Made by a program: the position numbers and the translations under genes. 64,000 bases of DNA, taken from positions 62,001-126,000 of the forward strand of contig NZ_ALXE01000045.1 of the NCBI RefSeq assembly GCF_000295955.2. The letters are read 5' to 3'. Below the pieces are notes generated by a model. The model made no database searches. It saw only the letters and a list, made by a program, of their open reading frames with translations, and was not told the DNA's origin. Shown here piece after piece: positions 9,760 to 19,236 of the stretch; within the stretch, counting starts at the first letter, position 1, and each line of letters begins with the position of its first letter. This DNA is from Pantoea sp. A4 (GTDB lineage: Bacteria; Pseudomonadota; Gammaproteobacteria; Enterobacterales; Enterobacteriaceae).

Positions 9760-9785
9760 TCATAACAGCGTCACAAAATTCAGGC

Positions 9786-9822
9786 GCATAAAAAAGGCTG
9801 CCATTCCTGAAAATGGCAGCCT
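9786..9822 (-). terminator. grxD intrinsic terminator
   Basis: AGGCTGCCATT pairs with AATGGCAGCCT around a six-base loop. On the minus strand the stem is followed by a run of Ts, so it terminates grxD, whose stop is about 50 bases away; it also lies at the 3' side of rnt. Confidence 0.85.
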
Positions 9823-9875
9823 GCTTGAATATGATCTTAACTGGCAAGCATTACGGCATTGTCAGCCTGGATGCA

Positions 9876-10208
9876 TTACTCAGCTTCTTTAAACTTTTCT
9901 GCGGTTTCTTTTATCAGTGACTGCAATTCGCCCCGTTGAAACATCTCTACGATGATATCGCAGCCGCCAACCAGCTCACCGTCTACCCACAGCTGTGGGA
10001 AGGTCGGCCAGTTAGCATAACGTGGCAGCTCAGCACGGATATCCGGGTTCTGCAGAATATCAACATACGCGAAGCGCTCACCACAGGCAGACAACGCCTG
10101 AACCGCCTGGGCGGAGAAACCACAGCTTGGCAGTTTTGGCGAACCTTTCATGTACAGCAGGATTGGGTTTTCGCTGATCTGCTGCTGAATTTTTTCAATT
10201 GTGCTCAT
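9876..10208 (-). CDS. grxD: Monothiol glutaredoxin Grx4
   Basis: This 110-residue protein contains the CGFS active site (Cys29 in KLPSCGFSAQ) and the glutathione-binding motifs WPTFPQLWVDGELVGGCD. Monothiol CGFS glutaredoxins bind a [2Fe-2S] cluster with glutathione and pass it on, often with BolA partners. This links it functionally to the suf operon elsewhere in the window. The ribosome-binding site is on the minus strand just before the ATG. Confidence 0.97.
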   Translation of the reverse strand: MSTIEKIQQQISENPILLYMKGSPKLPSCGFSAQAVQALSACGERFAYVDILQNPDIRAELPRYANWPTFPQLWVDGELVGGCDIIVEMFQRGELQSLIKETAEKFKEAE

Positions 10209-10573
10209 AAAATGTCTCTCTCAATTCCCTACTTCGTGTTTCTTTATTGTAGCGATTTCCAGGCGCGACTGAAAACCGGATTTTGCGTTCCCTAAAGCAA
10301 ATCGCCATCTGTGTTAATTCAAATTTTTCATGAGTCGATATCCGCCACACCCTTTTTAGGGGAATTCATTCATTCTTTGTCATAATTGTGGTGCTATAAC
10401 CTACTGAGATTGCGTGTTTTTCCGACAATCACACTCTGTAAGAATTAAATAAAAAAAGACCTTACCTTTTCGAAAAAAACTGGATTAGAATTACTTCGGT
10501 GCTGATCAAGGATCAGATTTGTCTAACTTTGTCGCGGCCAATATCGCGTGGCAGCTTAACCTGTAACCGGACT
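10209..10573. other. Intergenic region between grxD and mepH
   Basis: This divergent region must hold both promoters. The clearest candidate for mepH is TTACCT (10462-10467), an 18-base spacer and TAGAAT (10486-10491), which would give a leader of about 75 bases. No convincing operator or RNA gene was seen. Confidence 0.4.
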
Positions 10574-11386
10574 ATGCGTTTACTGATTACGCTTTTCATA
10601 CTGGCTTTTACTCAAGTTTTTTTGAACGTTGCATGTGCTTCTCCGCATAAGCCGGTTAACGCCAGCTTGCATAATGCAGAGAAGAAAAGTGCGCGTGAAG
10701 ATGAACGCCGCAAGCGACGCCCGGTGAAAAGTTCGGGTAAGAAAACCCGCACCACAACCATGGAAAAGCTGAAACTTAAGCGCAGTAAAAAAGCCGCGCC
10801 TGAGAAAGTGCATCACGAACCGGTTAAAAAAGCCGCGCACCTGACAAAACACACCCCATTAAAAAAGAAAGCCGAGCTTAAGTCTGCACGGGTTAAATAT
10901 TACGGCCATAAGCGTGGTGCTCGTGGTAAAGCGACTGAACTGGCCACGATTAAAATGAGCAATGCTCACCGCCAGCGCTATCAGAAAGCCCGTGAAACGG
11001 CCATGAACAAGCTGATGGGCCAGTTGGGCAAACCTTACCAGTGGGGCGGCACTTCGCCGTATACCGGTTTTGATTGCAGCGGCCTGGTCTGGTATGCCTA
11101 TAAAGATCTGGTGAATTACAAATTCCCGCGTACCGCGAATGAGATGTACCATTTGCGCGACGCAGCGCCTATTAAGCGTGACATGCTACAGAAAGGGGAT
11201 TTGGTCTTCTTCCGCATTGCGCATCGCGGTGCTGCCGATCACGTTGGCGTGTACTTGGGTAACGGTAAATTTATTCAGTCACCCCGTACCGGCAAAGATA
11301 TTCAGATCAGCGCACTCAGTAATGATTACTGGCAGAGCCATTATGTCGGAGCTCGCCGCATGATGACCCCAACCACCATTCGCTGA
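10574..11386 (+). CDS. mepH: NlpC/P60 murein DD-endopeptidase MepH
   Basis: The ATG at 10574 (270 residues) is preferred because it directly begins a signal peptide (MRLLITLFILAFTQVFLNVACA); the longer frame from 10499 adds a non-signal extension. Residues 30-135 form a very basic Lys/Arg-rich linker. The NlpC/P60 domain follows, with catalytic Cys168 in GFDCSGLV and His223 in DHVGVY. MepH cleaves D-Ala-mDAP crosslinks to allow wall expansion. In E. coli sodB and ydhP follow; here purR does. Confidence 0.9.
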   Translation: MRLLITLFILAFTQVFLNVACASPHKPVNASLHNAEKKSAREDERRKRRPVKSSGKKTRTTTMEKLKLKRSKKAAPEKVHHEPVKKAAHLTKHTPLKKKAELKSARVKYYGHKRGARGKATELATIKMSNAHRQRYQKARETAMNKLMGQLGKPYQWGGTSPYTGFDCSGLVWYAYKDLVNYKFPRTANEMYHLRDAAPIKRDMLQKGDLVFFRIAHRGAADHVGVYLGNGKFIQSPRTGKDIQISALSNDYWQSHYVGARRMMTPTTIR

Positions 11387-11401
11387 GTGTTGTGAGAAAA
11401 A

Positions 11402-11432
11402 AAGCCTGAAGCTGACCTTCAGGCTTTTTTTT
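11402..11432 (+). terminator. mepH intrinsic terminator
   Basis: AAGCCTGAAG and CTTCAGGCTT form a 10-bp stem with a five-base loop, followed by eight Ts, about 15 bases after the stop codon. Confidence 0.92.
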
Positions 11433-11752
11433 GCCTGTAATAATTGCGCATTCAGACAAAGTATCAATCACTGATTCCCCTTGTTGCCCTGCTGTCACTC
11501 CGTTCGGCTGATTTAGCGCTTCGTGTGGCGGCTTGTAAAAATCTCGTCATCTTTGCTGTGTCTTGCTAGAATCCCCCTCTTCGTTGCGCAACAGCGTTTT
11601 TTCACCGCCCACCCTACCCACGCCAGGTCACGCTCTGGCGGCAAAATAGTGGTCAAAAGGCAGTTGGATATCCGCAAATTTCACCCTGCGCACGCAAACG
11701 TTTAACATTATGTTTATCAATACATTAGGATAAGCATTGGAGTCCGGTTTAC
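11433..11752. other. Region where E. coli has sodB-ydhP; purR upstream region
   Basis: No gene is supported in this stretch. It holds a candidate purR promoter: TCGTCA (11544-11549), 17 bases, then TAGAAT (11567-11572) with an extended TG (TGCTAGAAT). This puts the PurR operator at 11692 in the transcribed leader. Confidence 0.5.
11692..11707. promoter_or_regulatory. PurR operator in purR leader
   Basis: ACGCAAACGTTTAACA matches the PurR box consensus ACGCAAACGTTTNCNT at the core 12 bases. It lies about 45 bases before the purR start and downstream of the candidate promoter, consistent with known purR autorepression by the hypoxanthine/guanine-bound repressor. Confidence 0.88.
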
Positions 11753-12778
11753 ATGGCAACAATTAAGGATGTGGCAAAACGCGCGGGCGTCTCAACCACC
11801 ACCGTTTCGCACGTCATCAATAAAACACGCTTTGTGGCTGAAGAGACCCGCAATGCAGTATGGGAAGCCATTAAAGCGCTGCATTACTCCCCAAGTGCGG
11901 TCGCACGTAGCCTGAAAGTGAATCACACCAAGACGTTGGGTCTGTTGGCGACCTCCAGCGAAGCACCTTACTTCGCGGAAATTATTGATGCCGTCGAAAA
12001 ACACTGCTTTGACAAGGGTTATACCCTTATTTTGGGTAATGCACACAATGACCTGAACAAGCAGCGCGCCTATCTGTCGATGATGGCGCAAAAGCGCGTA
12101 GATGGCCTGCTGGTGATGTGTTCGGAATACCCGGACGATCTCCTGACGATGCTGGAAGAGAACCGTAATATCCCGATGGTAGTGATGGACTGGGGCGAAT
12201 GTCAGGGCGATTTCACCGATACCGTATTAGATAACGCCTTCCAGGGCGGTTACATGGTCGGTCGCTATCTGATTGAGCGCGGCCACCGTGATATTGGCGC
12301 AATCCCTGGACAGATGGCGCGTAACACCGGGGGTGGTCGCCATGCCGGGTTTGTTAAGGCACTCCAGGAAGCGGGCGTGGCGATCCGTGATGAGTGGATT
12401 GTGCAAGGGGATTTCGAAACCGAATCGGGCTATCTCGCCATGCAGCAGATTCTGGCGCAAAAACAGCGTCCTACGGCGGTGTTCTGCGGCGGCGATGCCA
12501 TGGCAATGGGCGCAATTTGCGCCGCCGATGAGCTGGGGCTGCGCGTGCCGCAGGATATCTCCGTGATTGGTTATGATAATTTGCGCAACGCGCGTTATTA
12601 CACGCCAGCGCTCACTACCGTACATCAGCCAAAATCTGAGTTGGGTGAAAAAGCGCTGGATATGCTGTTGGATCGCATCACCAGTAAACGTGAAGACTCG
12701 CAGACCATTGAAGTGAACCCGACGTTAATTGAACGCCGCTCCGTCGCCGATGGGCCGTTCCGCGATTATCGCCGTTAA
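11753..12778 (+). CDS. purR: LacI-family purine repressor PurR
   Basis: This 341-residue regulator has the N-terminal HTH and hinge ([20 protein letters not shown]; hinge around [13 protein letters not shown]) and the periplasmic-binding-like corepressor domain, ending in [14 protein letters not shown] exactly as in E. coli. It represses purine biosynthesis genes when hypoxanthine or guanine is bound. Its stop codon overlaps that of convergent ydhB by four bases. Confidence 0.98.
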   Translation: MATIKDVAKRAGVSTTTVSHVINKTRFVAEETRNAVWEAIKALHYSPSAVARSLKVNHTKTLGLLATSSEAPYFAEIIDAVEKHCFDKGYTLILGNAHNDLNKQRAYLSMMAQKRVDGLLVMCSEYPDDLLTMLEENRNIPMVVMDWGECQGDFTDTVLDNAFQGGYMVGRYLIERGHRDIGAIPGQMARNTGGGRHAGFVKALQEAGVAIRDEWIVQGDFETESGYLAMQQILAQKQRPTAVFCGGDAMAMGAICAADELGLRVPQDISVIGYDNLRNARYYTPALTTVHQPKSELGEKALDMLLDRITSKREDSQTIEVNPTLIERRSVADGPFRDYRR

Positions 12779-13689
12779 TCCGCACAGGCTTCACTCAGCC
12801 ACTCCTGATTCAGGGTGTGGCTGTCACCCAAATACGCCAGCAACCATGCCAACGCCGGTGACGCACTTTGCTCGGCCCAGGTGACAAAACAGGGGCTGTC
12901 CGGAAACGCCTGCGGCAATTTCAGCTCCTGTAACTGCCCCTGCTGCAACAGCGGCTGCGCCAGATGGCCCGGCGTCATCGCCACACACAATCCCGCTTGC
13001 GTACAGGCCAGGCCTGTTTGCCAGTCCGGTGCCACCAGCCGACGTTGGTTATCCAGGGTCCAGGTCATACGGCGTGGCAGCGCACGTGAGGTATCCTCAA
13101 TCACCAGTGACGGCCACGCACGTAGTGCGTCTTCATCCGGCTCGGCAACTTGTGTTAACGGGTGGTCAGCTGCGACCACACAGCGCCAGTTGAGTGCGCC
13201 CATATCGCGCCAGGCAAACCGCCCTCCGACAGGAACCGCCTGAGTGGCTCCGATGGCCGCATCAGCACGTCCATCAGCCAGTGCATCCCAGACACCGTTA
13301 AACACCTCATATTGCACGGCAAGTTCCATATCCGGAAAAGCACGATAGAAATCCAGCACCATTTGTCTGACGCGCTGGGGTTTGACGATGCTGTCCACGG
13401 CCACCGTAAAGCGCCCTCTCCAGCCATTGGCTAGCTGCTGACACTGGCGGCGAGTGGCTTGCATTTTTTTGATGACTTCGCGACCTTCTGTGACAAAATG
13501 CGCACCCGCTGGCGTTAATACAACATCCCGGTGCTGACGTTCGAACAGCGGTACGGCCAGCCAGGTTTCCAACTGCCGGATCGTATAGCTGACAGCAGAG
13601 GGGACACGATGTAATTCCTGTGCCGCCGCACTAAAACTGCCATTGCGCGCGACCGCATCCACCACTTCAAGTGCATATTCTGACCACAT
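12775..13689 (-). CDS. ydhB: LysR-family regulator YdhB
   Basis: The ATG at 13689 gives [19 protein letters not shown], aligning with E. coli YdhB (304 residues here); the 12-residue extension to 13725 is not needed. Residues 2-60 are the LysR winged HTH ([21 protein letters not shown]) and the rest is the substrate-binding domain. It is divergent from the MFS gene ydhC, the usual LysR-target pattern. E. coli work links this pair to adenosine and purine efflux, which fits adjacency to purR; the ligand is not visible in sequence. Confidence 0.92.
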   Translation of the reverse strand: MWSEYALEVVDAVARNGSFSAAAQELHRVPSAVSYTIRQLETWLAVPLFERQHRDVVLTPAGAHFVTEGREVIKKMQATRRQCQQLANGWRGRFTVAVDSIVKPQRVRQMVLDFYRAFPDMELAVQYEVFNGVWDALADGRADAAIGATQAVPVGGRFAWRDMGALNWRCVVAADHPLTQVAEPDEDALRAWPSLVIEDTSRALPRRMTWTLDNQRRLVAPDWQTGLACTQAGLCVAMTPGHLAQPLLQQGQLQELKLPQAFPDSPCFVTWAEQSASPALAWLLAYLGDSHTLNQEWLSEACAD

Positions 13690-13797
13690 AATCTTGCCTT
13701 CAATTATTTTCACAGCAACCTGCAAATATTAACGTTTCACACTCGCGGCTGCACTCTTTTACACTTGCCGCCTGTGTGAATTAACCATGAGCCTGTT

Positions 13798-15000
13798 ATG
13801 TTGTCGTCAAAAGGATTTATGCTCTATCTCGCCGTGCTCAGTATGCTGGGCTTTCTGGCAACGGATATGTACCTCCCCGCGTTTTCTGCCATGCAAACCA
13901 GCCTGAGTACCACGCCGGGTCTTATTAGCGCGAGCTTAAGCCTGTTCCTGGCTGGATTCGCCTGCGCCCAGTTGGTATGGGGACCGCTGTCCGATCGCCT
14001 CGGCCGTCGTCCGGTACTGTTAGCGGGACTGGGTCTGTTTGCGCTGGGCTGTGCCGGTATGCTGTGGGTACAGAGCGGCGAGATGCTGCTGGTGCTGCGT
14101 TTTGTTCAGGCGGTAGGCGTTTGTGCGGCAGCGATCAGCTGGCAGGCACTGGTGGTGGACCGTTATGACCAGTCACAAACGGGTAAGGTGTTCGCCACGA
14201 TTATGCCGCTGGTGGCACTCTCTCCTGCGCTGGCCCCGCTGCTGGGCGCGTGGTTGCTCGATCACTTTAACTGGCGGGCTATCTTCGCTGTGCTGGCGGT
14301 TATCGCCCTGGTGCTCATGTTGGCGACCCTGCGCATTACTACTAAGCCGGTACCACGCAACGCAACGGAAAAGCAGCCCGGATTTTTTGCGCTGCTGGTT
14401 AACCGCACCTACAGCGGAAATGTCGTTATCTATTCTGCCTGTTCAGCAAGTTTCTTTGCGTGGCTGACGGGCTCCCCGTTTATTCTCGCCGATCTCGGTT
14501 TAAGTCCCGCCGCCATTGGTTTGAGCTATTTACCGCAGACGGTTGCCTTTTTGATTGGTGGTTTTGGCTGTCGCGCCCTCCTGAACCGCTTCCCGGATCA
14601 TCTGTTGCTGCCGCGCCTGCTGGTCCTCTACGGGATCAGTATTCTGCTGCTGCTGGCAGCAGGAAAATGGATGGGTGATAGCCTGACCGCCCTGTTGCTG
14701 CCTTTCTGCGGTATGGCGATGGCAAACGGTGCCATTTATCCGCTGGTGGTGACGCGCGCACTCATGCCTTTCCCACAAGCCAGTGGCAAAGCGGCGGCTC
14801 TACAGAACGCGCTGCAACTTGGGCTCTGTTTTATCGCCAGCTTGATTGTCTCCGCAGGGCTGGTGCAGGCGCTGAGTACCACCACCTGGGTGATGGCGGC
14901 CACGGTGGTTATCGCCGCATTCGGTTACCTCTGGCAGCGCCCGCTAAACGCACGTTCTGACATTGTTTCTTCCTCTCCTGCCTGCGAAGATAACCGCTGA
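13798..15000 (+). CDS. ydhC: Bcr/CflA-type MFS efflux transporter YdhC
   Basis: This 400-residue protein with about 12 membrane helices has the MFS motif A in loop 2-3 ([14 protein letters not shown]) and the DHA1 family N-terminus [13 protein letters not shown]. It is a close match to E. coli YdhC. The drug/proton antiporter fold implies export of small compounds, and the context (ydhB, purR) suggests nucleosides or purine analogues. ATG follows GAGCCTGTT, a weak ribosome-binding site. Confidence 0.92.
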   Translation: MLSSKGFMLYLAVLSMLGFLATDMYLPAFSAMQTSLSTTPGLISASLSLFLAGFACAQLVWGPLSDRLGRRPVLLAGLGLFALGCAGMLWVQSGEMLLVLRFVQAVGVCAAAISWQALVVDRYDQSQTGKVFATIMPLVALSPALAPLLGAWLLDHFNWRAIFAVLAVIALVLMLATLRITTKPVPRNATEKQPGFFALLVNRTYSGNVVIYSACSASFFAWLTGSPFILADLGLSPAAIGLSYLPQTVAFLIGGFGCRALLNRFPDHLLLPRLLVLYGISILLLLAAGKWMGDSLTALLLPFCGMAMANGAIYPLVVTRALMPFPQASGKAAALQNALQLGLCFIASLIVSAGLVQALSTTTWVMAATVVIAAFGYLWQRPLNARSDIVSSSPACEDNR

Positions 15001-15307
15001 TACGGATTGATTAGCACGCTAACATTAATCCGTTGAATATTGACCCAGGTGAGCATATACTCGCTTGGGTCATTAAGTTCTTAACAAAAAAATAACATGA
15101 GTGACACATTTGCGCGCGACACTGTCGCCGTGATGGCTTGTGCTTTTTTTTCAGTACCCTGAGTTTCAGACGACATTTCACAGAATCAATCCTCTGTAAA
15201 ACGCCGGATTTCAAGCGAACGGAATAATCCGTGAGTTTTCTCACAAGCTTCGAGAAATTGACTATTCTTTTTCTCAGGTAAGACCGGACAGGTGTGATGG
15301 AGATGCT
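15001..15307. other. cfa upstream region and probable long 5' leader
   Basis: No gene is supported. In E. coli cfa has a distal sigma70 promoter giving a leader of about 200 bases that is the target of small RNAs such as RydC, and a proximal sigmaS promoter. The length here fits that arrangement. A TTGACTATTC element at about 15257 is near the expected proximal promoter. I did not locate the pairing site. Confidence 0.35.
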
Positions 15308-16456
15308 ATGAGTTCATCGTGTATAGAAGAAGTGAGCCTCGAAGAGAACCACTGGTTTCGTATTGCCCATGAATTACTGAGCAAGGCAGATATTGAAATT
15401 AATGGTACGCGTCCCTGGGATATTCAGGTGAAACACCCTGATTTCTTCAAGCGGGTATTACAGGAAGGGTCGCTAGGCCTTGGCGAAAGCTATATGGACG
15501 GATGGTGGGAGTGCGAACGCCTCGATATGTTTTTTCACCATGTGTTAAAACATAAACTGGATCAGCAACTGCCGCGCCATTTTAAAGATACCCTGCGCAT
15601 CGCTGCTGCGCGCTTAACTAACCTGCAATCCAAAAAACGTGCCTGGATTGTTGGAAAAGAGCATTACGATTTAGGTAATGACCTCTTTACACTGATGCTC
15701 GATAACTTTATGCAATATTCCTGCGGTTACTGGGATAGCGCAGAAACGCTGGAAGACGCGCAACACGCCAAGCTAGATATGATCTGCCGTAAGCTGGAGT
15801 TGCAGCCAGGCATGAGCCTGCTGGATATCGGCTGTGGCTGGGGTGGATTAGCAGAATTTGCTGCCCGTCATTACGGCGTGAGCGTTTACGGTGTCACCAT
15901 TTCGGCGGAACAGCAGAAGCTGGCGCAACAACGTTGCGAAGGTCTGGACGTCACTATTTTGTTGCAGGATTATCGCGACCTGAATCAGCAATTTGATCGC
16001 ATTGTTTCCGTCGGTATGTTTGAACACGTAGGGCCTAAAAACTACGCCACCTACTTTGATGTTGCTGATAAAAATTTGAAACCCGACGGTATTTTCCTGC
16101 TGCATACTATCGGCTCAGTCAGGACAGATATGAATGTAGATCCGTGGATCGACAAATATATCTTCCCTAATGGATGCCTGCCATCCGTACGCCATATTGC
16201 GGAAGCCAGCGAACCCCACTTTATCATGGAAGACTGGCACAACTTCGGTGCCGATTATGATATTACGCTGATGGCCTGGTATGATCGCTTTATTGCAAGT
16301 TGGGAACAGCTGGAAGAGAAATATGGCGATCGTTTTAAACGCATGTTCTCCTACTACCTGAATGCCTGTGCCGGTGCTTTCCGTGCCAGGGATATTCAGC
16401 TGTGGCAAGTGGTATTCAGCCGTGGCGTAGAAGGTGGATTGCGCGTCGCGCGATAG
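15308..16456 (+). CDS. cfa: Cyclopropane-fatty-acyl-phospholipid synthase
   Basis: This 382-residue SAM-dependent methyltransferase adds a methylene bridge to unsaturated acyl chains of membrane phospholipids on entry to stationary phase and in acid. The N-terminal lipid-binding domain (1-110) contains QEGSLGLGESYMDGWW; the SAM motif LLDIGCGWGG is at 171-180, followed by VTISAEQQK and MFEHVGPKNY. The C-terminal segment NACAGAFRARDIQLWQ is invariant in the family. Start and length match E. coli Cfa exactly. Confidence 0.98.
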   Translation: MSSSCIEEVSLEENHWFRIAHELLSKADIEINGTRPWDIQVKHPDFFKRVLQEGSLGLGESYMDGWWECERLDMFFHHVLKHKLDQQLPRHFKDTLRIAAARLTNLQSKKRAWIVGKEHYDLGNDLFTLMLDNFMQYSCGYWDSAETLEDAQHAKLDMICRKLELQPGMSLLDIGCGWGGLAEFAARHYGVSVYGVTISAEQQKLAQQRCEGLDVTILLQDYRDLNQQFDRIVSVGMFEHVGPKNYATYFDVADKNLKPDGIFLLHTIGSVRTDMNVDPWIDKYIFPNGCLPSVRHIAEASEPHFIMEDWHNFGADYDITLMAWYDRFIASWEQLEEKYGDRFKRMFSYYLNACAGAFRARDIQLWQVVFSRGVEGGLRVAR

Positions 16457-16461
16457 CAGTC

Positions 16462-16488
16462 ACTGCGGTGGCACCTGGCCACCGCAGT
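16462..16488. terminator. Perfect hairpin between cfa and ribE
   Basis: ACTGCGGTGG and CCACCGCAGT pair over 10 bp with a seven-base loop between the two convergent stop codons. No T-run follows on either strand, so termination strength is uncertain. Confidence 0.5.
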
Positions 16489-16496
16489 TCAGAGTA

Positions 16497-17159
16497 TTAC
16501 TCTTCTTCTTGCTCGTCCTGAGCCGCTTGTGCTGCTGCCAGCGCCGCCGCTTCCCGCTGTGCTAATACGCGTTCTACGGTTTCAACAATAGCTTGCGTAT
16601 GGGGATCGATCTCGATATTCACGCGATGGCCCAGCTTTTTGCTGCCCAGCGTGGTGCGCTCCAGGGTTTCCGGGATCAGGTGCACACAGAATTTGGTTTT
16701 GGTCACATCGCCCACGGTCAGGCTGATACCATCAATGCCCACAAAGCCTTTATGCAAAATGTATTTCATCTGTGAAGCATCCAGTGGCTTGAACCACACT
16801 TCACGGTTATTTTCTGACTGGATAATTTTGCACACTTCAGCCGTGGTCATAATGTGCCCAGACATCAAGTGGCCGCCAATTTCATCACTGAATTTGGCTG
16901 CACGTTCGATGTTCACCACATCACCGGTTTGAATATCGCCGAGATTGGTCACGCGCAGCGTCTCTTTGATTAAATCAAAGCTAACCCGGTTGCCTTCAAT
17001 GGCGGTGACGGTCAGGCAGCAACCGTTATGAGCAACGGAAGCCCCTAGCGCCAGGCCTGGCAATAATTCCTCCGGCAATTCAGCCACGTGGGTACGAAAC
17101 AGCTCTTTTTCTTCGATTGATACGATCTTTGCGGTGCCCTGCACAATACCGGTAAACAT
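16497..17159 (-). CDS. ribE: Riboflavin synthase alpha subunit
   Basis: This 220-residue enzyme (also called ribC in E. coli) is built of two lumazine-binding repeats, residues 1-97 ([17 protein letters not shown]) and 98-195 ([15 protein letters not shown]). It dismutates two 6,7-dimethyl-8-ribityllumazines to riboflavin. The C-terminal tail after about 200 is Ala/Glu-rich ([17 protein letters not shown]) and slightly longer than in E. coli. It is divergent from mdtK, as in E. coli. No FMN riboswitch was seen upstream. Confidence 0.97.
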   Translation of the reverse strand: MFTGIVQGTAKIVSIEEKELFRTHVAELPEELLPGLALGASVAHNGCCLTVTAIEGNRVSFDLIKETLRVTNLGDIQTGDVVNIERAAKFSDEIGGHLMSGHIMTTAEVCKIIQSENNREVWFKPLDASQMKYILHKGFVGIDGISLTVGDVTKTKFCVHLIPETLERTTLGSKKLGHRVNIEIDPHTQAIVETVERVLAQREAAALAAAQAAQDEQEEE

Positions 17160-17346
17160 AGCTATAGCCTCTGCGAAGTTTGCGTTAGTTTATCACAGCT
17201 TAGCGCAGCACGACCTTAGCATTAGAGGCCATCCACAGCGAAACGCCGGCAAAGATTGGCGAACTTCCCGCTGCCAGTTACACTAAGCCGCGTTTTCCTT
17301 GTGGTTTCCCTTTTTTTCAATATTCCTCATAACAACAGGTGTTTAA

Positions 17347-18720
17347 GTGCAGAAGTATTTAACAGAAGCACGACAGTTGCTCGCTTTAGCTATTCCGGTC
17401 ATTTTGGCGCAGGTTGCTCAGACTGCGATGGGCTTTGTCGATACGATTATGGCTGGCGACGTCAGTGCCACCGATATGGCAGCGGTGGCCGTTGGCACCT
17501 CCCTCTGGCTGCCGACGATTTTACTGGGCCACGGCATTTTACTCGCCCTCACCCCCACCGTTGCGCAACTTAACGGCTCCGGTCGCCGCGAGCGTATTGC
17601 TCATCAGGTCCGTCAGGCGCACTGGCTGGCGCTGTTTCTCGCCATCATCATTATGATTGTGCTGTGGAATGCCGGTTTTCTGCTGCGCTCCATGCACAAT
17701 ATCGACGAGCAGCTGGCGCAAAAAGCCGAAGCCTATTTGCACGCTCTGCTGTTCGGTGCGCCCGGCTATCTCCTGTTCCAGGTGATGCGTAACCAGTGTG
17801 AAGGCCTGTCGAAAACCAAGCCAGGCATGATCATGGGCTTCCTCGGGTTGATGCTGAATATCCCGCTCAACTGGATCTTTATTTATGGCCATTTCGGCAT
17901 GCCCGCGTTGGGCGGCCCCGGCTGTGGTGTAGCGACCGCCACGGTGTACTGGGTGATGTTTGTGGCGATGCGCTTCTGGGTGCGTCGCATCCCCCATATG
18001 CGGGATATTCGCCTGACCGAACGCTGGTCTGCGCCCGTGTGGCCGGTGCTGTGGCGCTTTGTTACCTTAGGCCTGCCTATTGGGCTGGCGCTGTTCTTCG
18101 AGGTGACGCTGTTCGCGGTTGTGGCTTTACTGGTGTCGCCTTTAGGGATTGTCAGCGTGGCTGGGCACCAGATCGCACTCAACTTTAGTTCACTGATGTT
18201 TGTCTTGCCGCTGTCGCTGGGTGTGGCAACCACTATCCGGGTGGGCTTCCGTCTTGGTCAGGGTTCTGCCGAGCAGGCGCGCGTCGCCGCATGGACCGCG
18301 CAAGGCGTTGGCATCTGTATGGCGGCAATCACCGCGCTGTTTACGGTGGTTTTCCGTCACCACATCGCCCTGTTGTATAGCCAGGACCCGCTGGTGGTGA
18401 CGCTGGCAGCACAGTTGATGTTGCTGGCCGCGATTTACCAGTTCTCGGATTCCATTCAGGTGATCGGCAGCGGCATCCTGCGCGGGTATAAAGATACGCG
18501 ATCCATCTTCTTTATTACCTTTATTGCCTACTGGGTACTGGGCCTGCCCACAGGCTACCTGCTGGCGCTGACAGATGTGATTGTGCCACGCATGGGACCT
18601 GCGGGCTTCTGGTGCGGCTTCATTGCCGGGCTGACGTCGGCCGCCGTAATGATGATTTGGCGCATCCGTCGTTTACAGCGTTTGCCTGCCGAGATGATCC
18701 TGACTCGCGCTGCACGTTAG
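17347..18720 (+). CDS. mdtK: MATE-family multidrug efflux pump MdtK (NorM)
   Basis: This 457-residue MATE transporter with about 12 membrane helices starts at GTG, like its E. coli homologue ([19 protein letters not shown]). Motifs [13 protein letters not shown] (helix 1-2) and [16 protein letters not shown] are characteristic, as is [15 protein letters not shown]. It exports cationic drugs and fluoroquinolones in exchange for Na+ or H+. It lies 187 bases from divergent ribE and is followed by the tRNA-Val cluster. Confidence 0.96.
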   Translation: MQKYLTEARQLLALAIPVILAQVAQTAMGFVDTIMAGDVSATDMAAVAVGTSLWLPTILLGHGILLALTPTVAQLNGSGRRERIAHQVRQAHWLALFLAIIIMIVLWNAGFLLRSMHNIDEQLAQKAEAYLHALLFGAPGYLLFQVMRNQCEGLSKTKPGMIMGFLGLMLNIPLNWIFIYGHFGMPALGGPGCGVATATVYWVMFVAMRFWVRRIPHMRDIRLTERWSAPVWPVLWRFVTLGLPIGLALFFEVTLFAVVALLVSPLGIVSVAGHQIALNFSSLMFVLPLSLGVATTIRVGFRLGQGSAEQARVAAWTAQGVGICMAAITALFTVVFRHHIALLYSQDPLVVTLAAQLMLLAAIYQFSDSIQVIGSGILRGYKDTRSIFFITFIAYWVLGLPTGYLLALTDVIVPRMGPAGFWCGFIAGLTSAAVMMIWRIRRLQRLPAEMILTRAAR

Positions 18721-18729
18721 TCCTTGATC

Positions 18730-18750
18730 CGGGGCAGAAATGCCCCGTTT
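18730..18750 (+). terminator. mdtK terminator candidate
   Basis: CGGGGCA-GAAA-TGCCCCG is a seven-bp stem with a GNRA tetraloop, followed by only three Ts, 10 bases after the stop. Confidence 0.6.
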
Positions 18751-18814
18751 CGGATAAAAAAACGGCGCATCGCACAGATGTCAGTCAGTCGTCACGAAAA
18801 TTGCATTTTTCTCC

Positions 18815-18843
18815 TTGCCAGTCAGACATACTGTCGATAATAT
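18815..18843 (+). promoter_or_regulatory. Promoter of the tRNA-Val cluster
   Basis: TTGCCA (18815-18820), a 17-base spacer and TAATAT (18838-18843) are followed by a GC-rich discriminator (CGTCCCCGC), the usual form of a stringently controlled stable-RNA promoter. The start site would be about 25 bases before the first tRNA. Confidence 0.7.
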
Positions 18844-18873
18844 TCGTCCCCGCTGTCACCCAGACAGCACGTT

Positions 18874-18950
18874 GCGCTCTTAGCTCAGTTGGTTAGAGCA
18901 CCACCTTGACATGGTGGGGGTCGGTGGTTCGAGTCCACTAGAGCGCACCA
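18874..18950 (+). tRNA. valV: tRNA-Val (GAC), copy 1
   Basis: This 77-base gene includes an encoded CCA. The acceptor stem GCGCTCT pairs perfectly with AGAGCGC, the anticodon loop contains TTGACAT (GAC), and the T-loop GGTTCGAGTCC is standard. It is identical to copy 3. Confidence 0.98.
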
Positions 18951-18954
18951 AAGT

Positions 18955-19031
18955 GCGTCCGTAGCTCAGTTGGTTAGAGCACCACCTTGACATGGTGGGG
19001 GTCGGTGGTTCGAGTCCACTCGGACGCACCA
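18955..19031 (+). tRNA. valW: tRNA-Val (GAC), copy 2, variant acceptor stem
   Basis: This 77-base gene has an encoded CCA. The body is identical to copies 1 and 3, but the acceptor stem is GCGTCCG paired with CGGACGC. The changes on the two strands are fully compensatory. Anticodon GAC. Confidence 0.98.
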
Positions 19032-19042
19032 AATTCTGAAAT

Positions 19043-19119
19043 GCGCTCTTAGCTCAGTTGGTTAGAGCACCACCTTGACATGGTGGGGGTCGGTGGTTCG
19101 AGTCCACTAGAGCGCACCA
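19043..19119 (+). tRNA. tRNA-Val (GAC), copy 3
   Basis: This 77-base gene has an encoded CCA and is identical to copy 1 over its whole length. E. coli K-12 has two tRNA-Val(GAC) genes at this position, so the cluster is one copy larger. The symbol for this copy is left open. Confidence 0.98.
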
Positions 19120-19192
19120 TCTCCTGATTACTCCCCTTGTTGCGCAATAAAATCCCAACCCTAAGCATTTTAAGACTTTTTCCGTTTTCCAA

Positions 19193-19221
19193 TTGGTTTT
19201 CGCATACTTAGCGTCTATACT
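19193..19221 (+). promoter_or_regulatory. pykF promoter
   Basis: TTGGTT (19193-19198), a 17-base spacer and TATACT (19216-19221) would start transcription near 19228, giving a leader of about 225 bases. The Cra box lies just downstream. Confidence 0.6.
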
Positions 19222-19236
19222 AGCGCCGTTGACCCA

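Noticed and set aside
11523..11705. 60-residue plus-strand frame before purR
   Set aside because: It covers the candidate purR promoter and the PurR operator and has no ribosome-binding site or homology.
15011..15244. 77-residue minus-strand frame between ydhC and cfa
   Set aside because: No ribosome-binding site, no plausible protein features, and it lies in the expected cfa leader.
18874..19119. Regular repeats of about 80 bases that could suggest a CRISPR-like or mobile repeat array
   Set aside because: They are three complete tRNA-Val genes with spacers of only 4 and 11 bases; no integrase or att site lies nearby.
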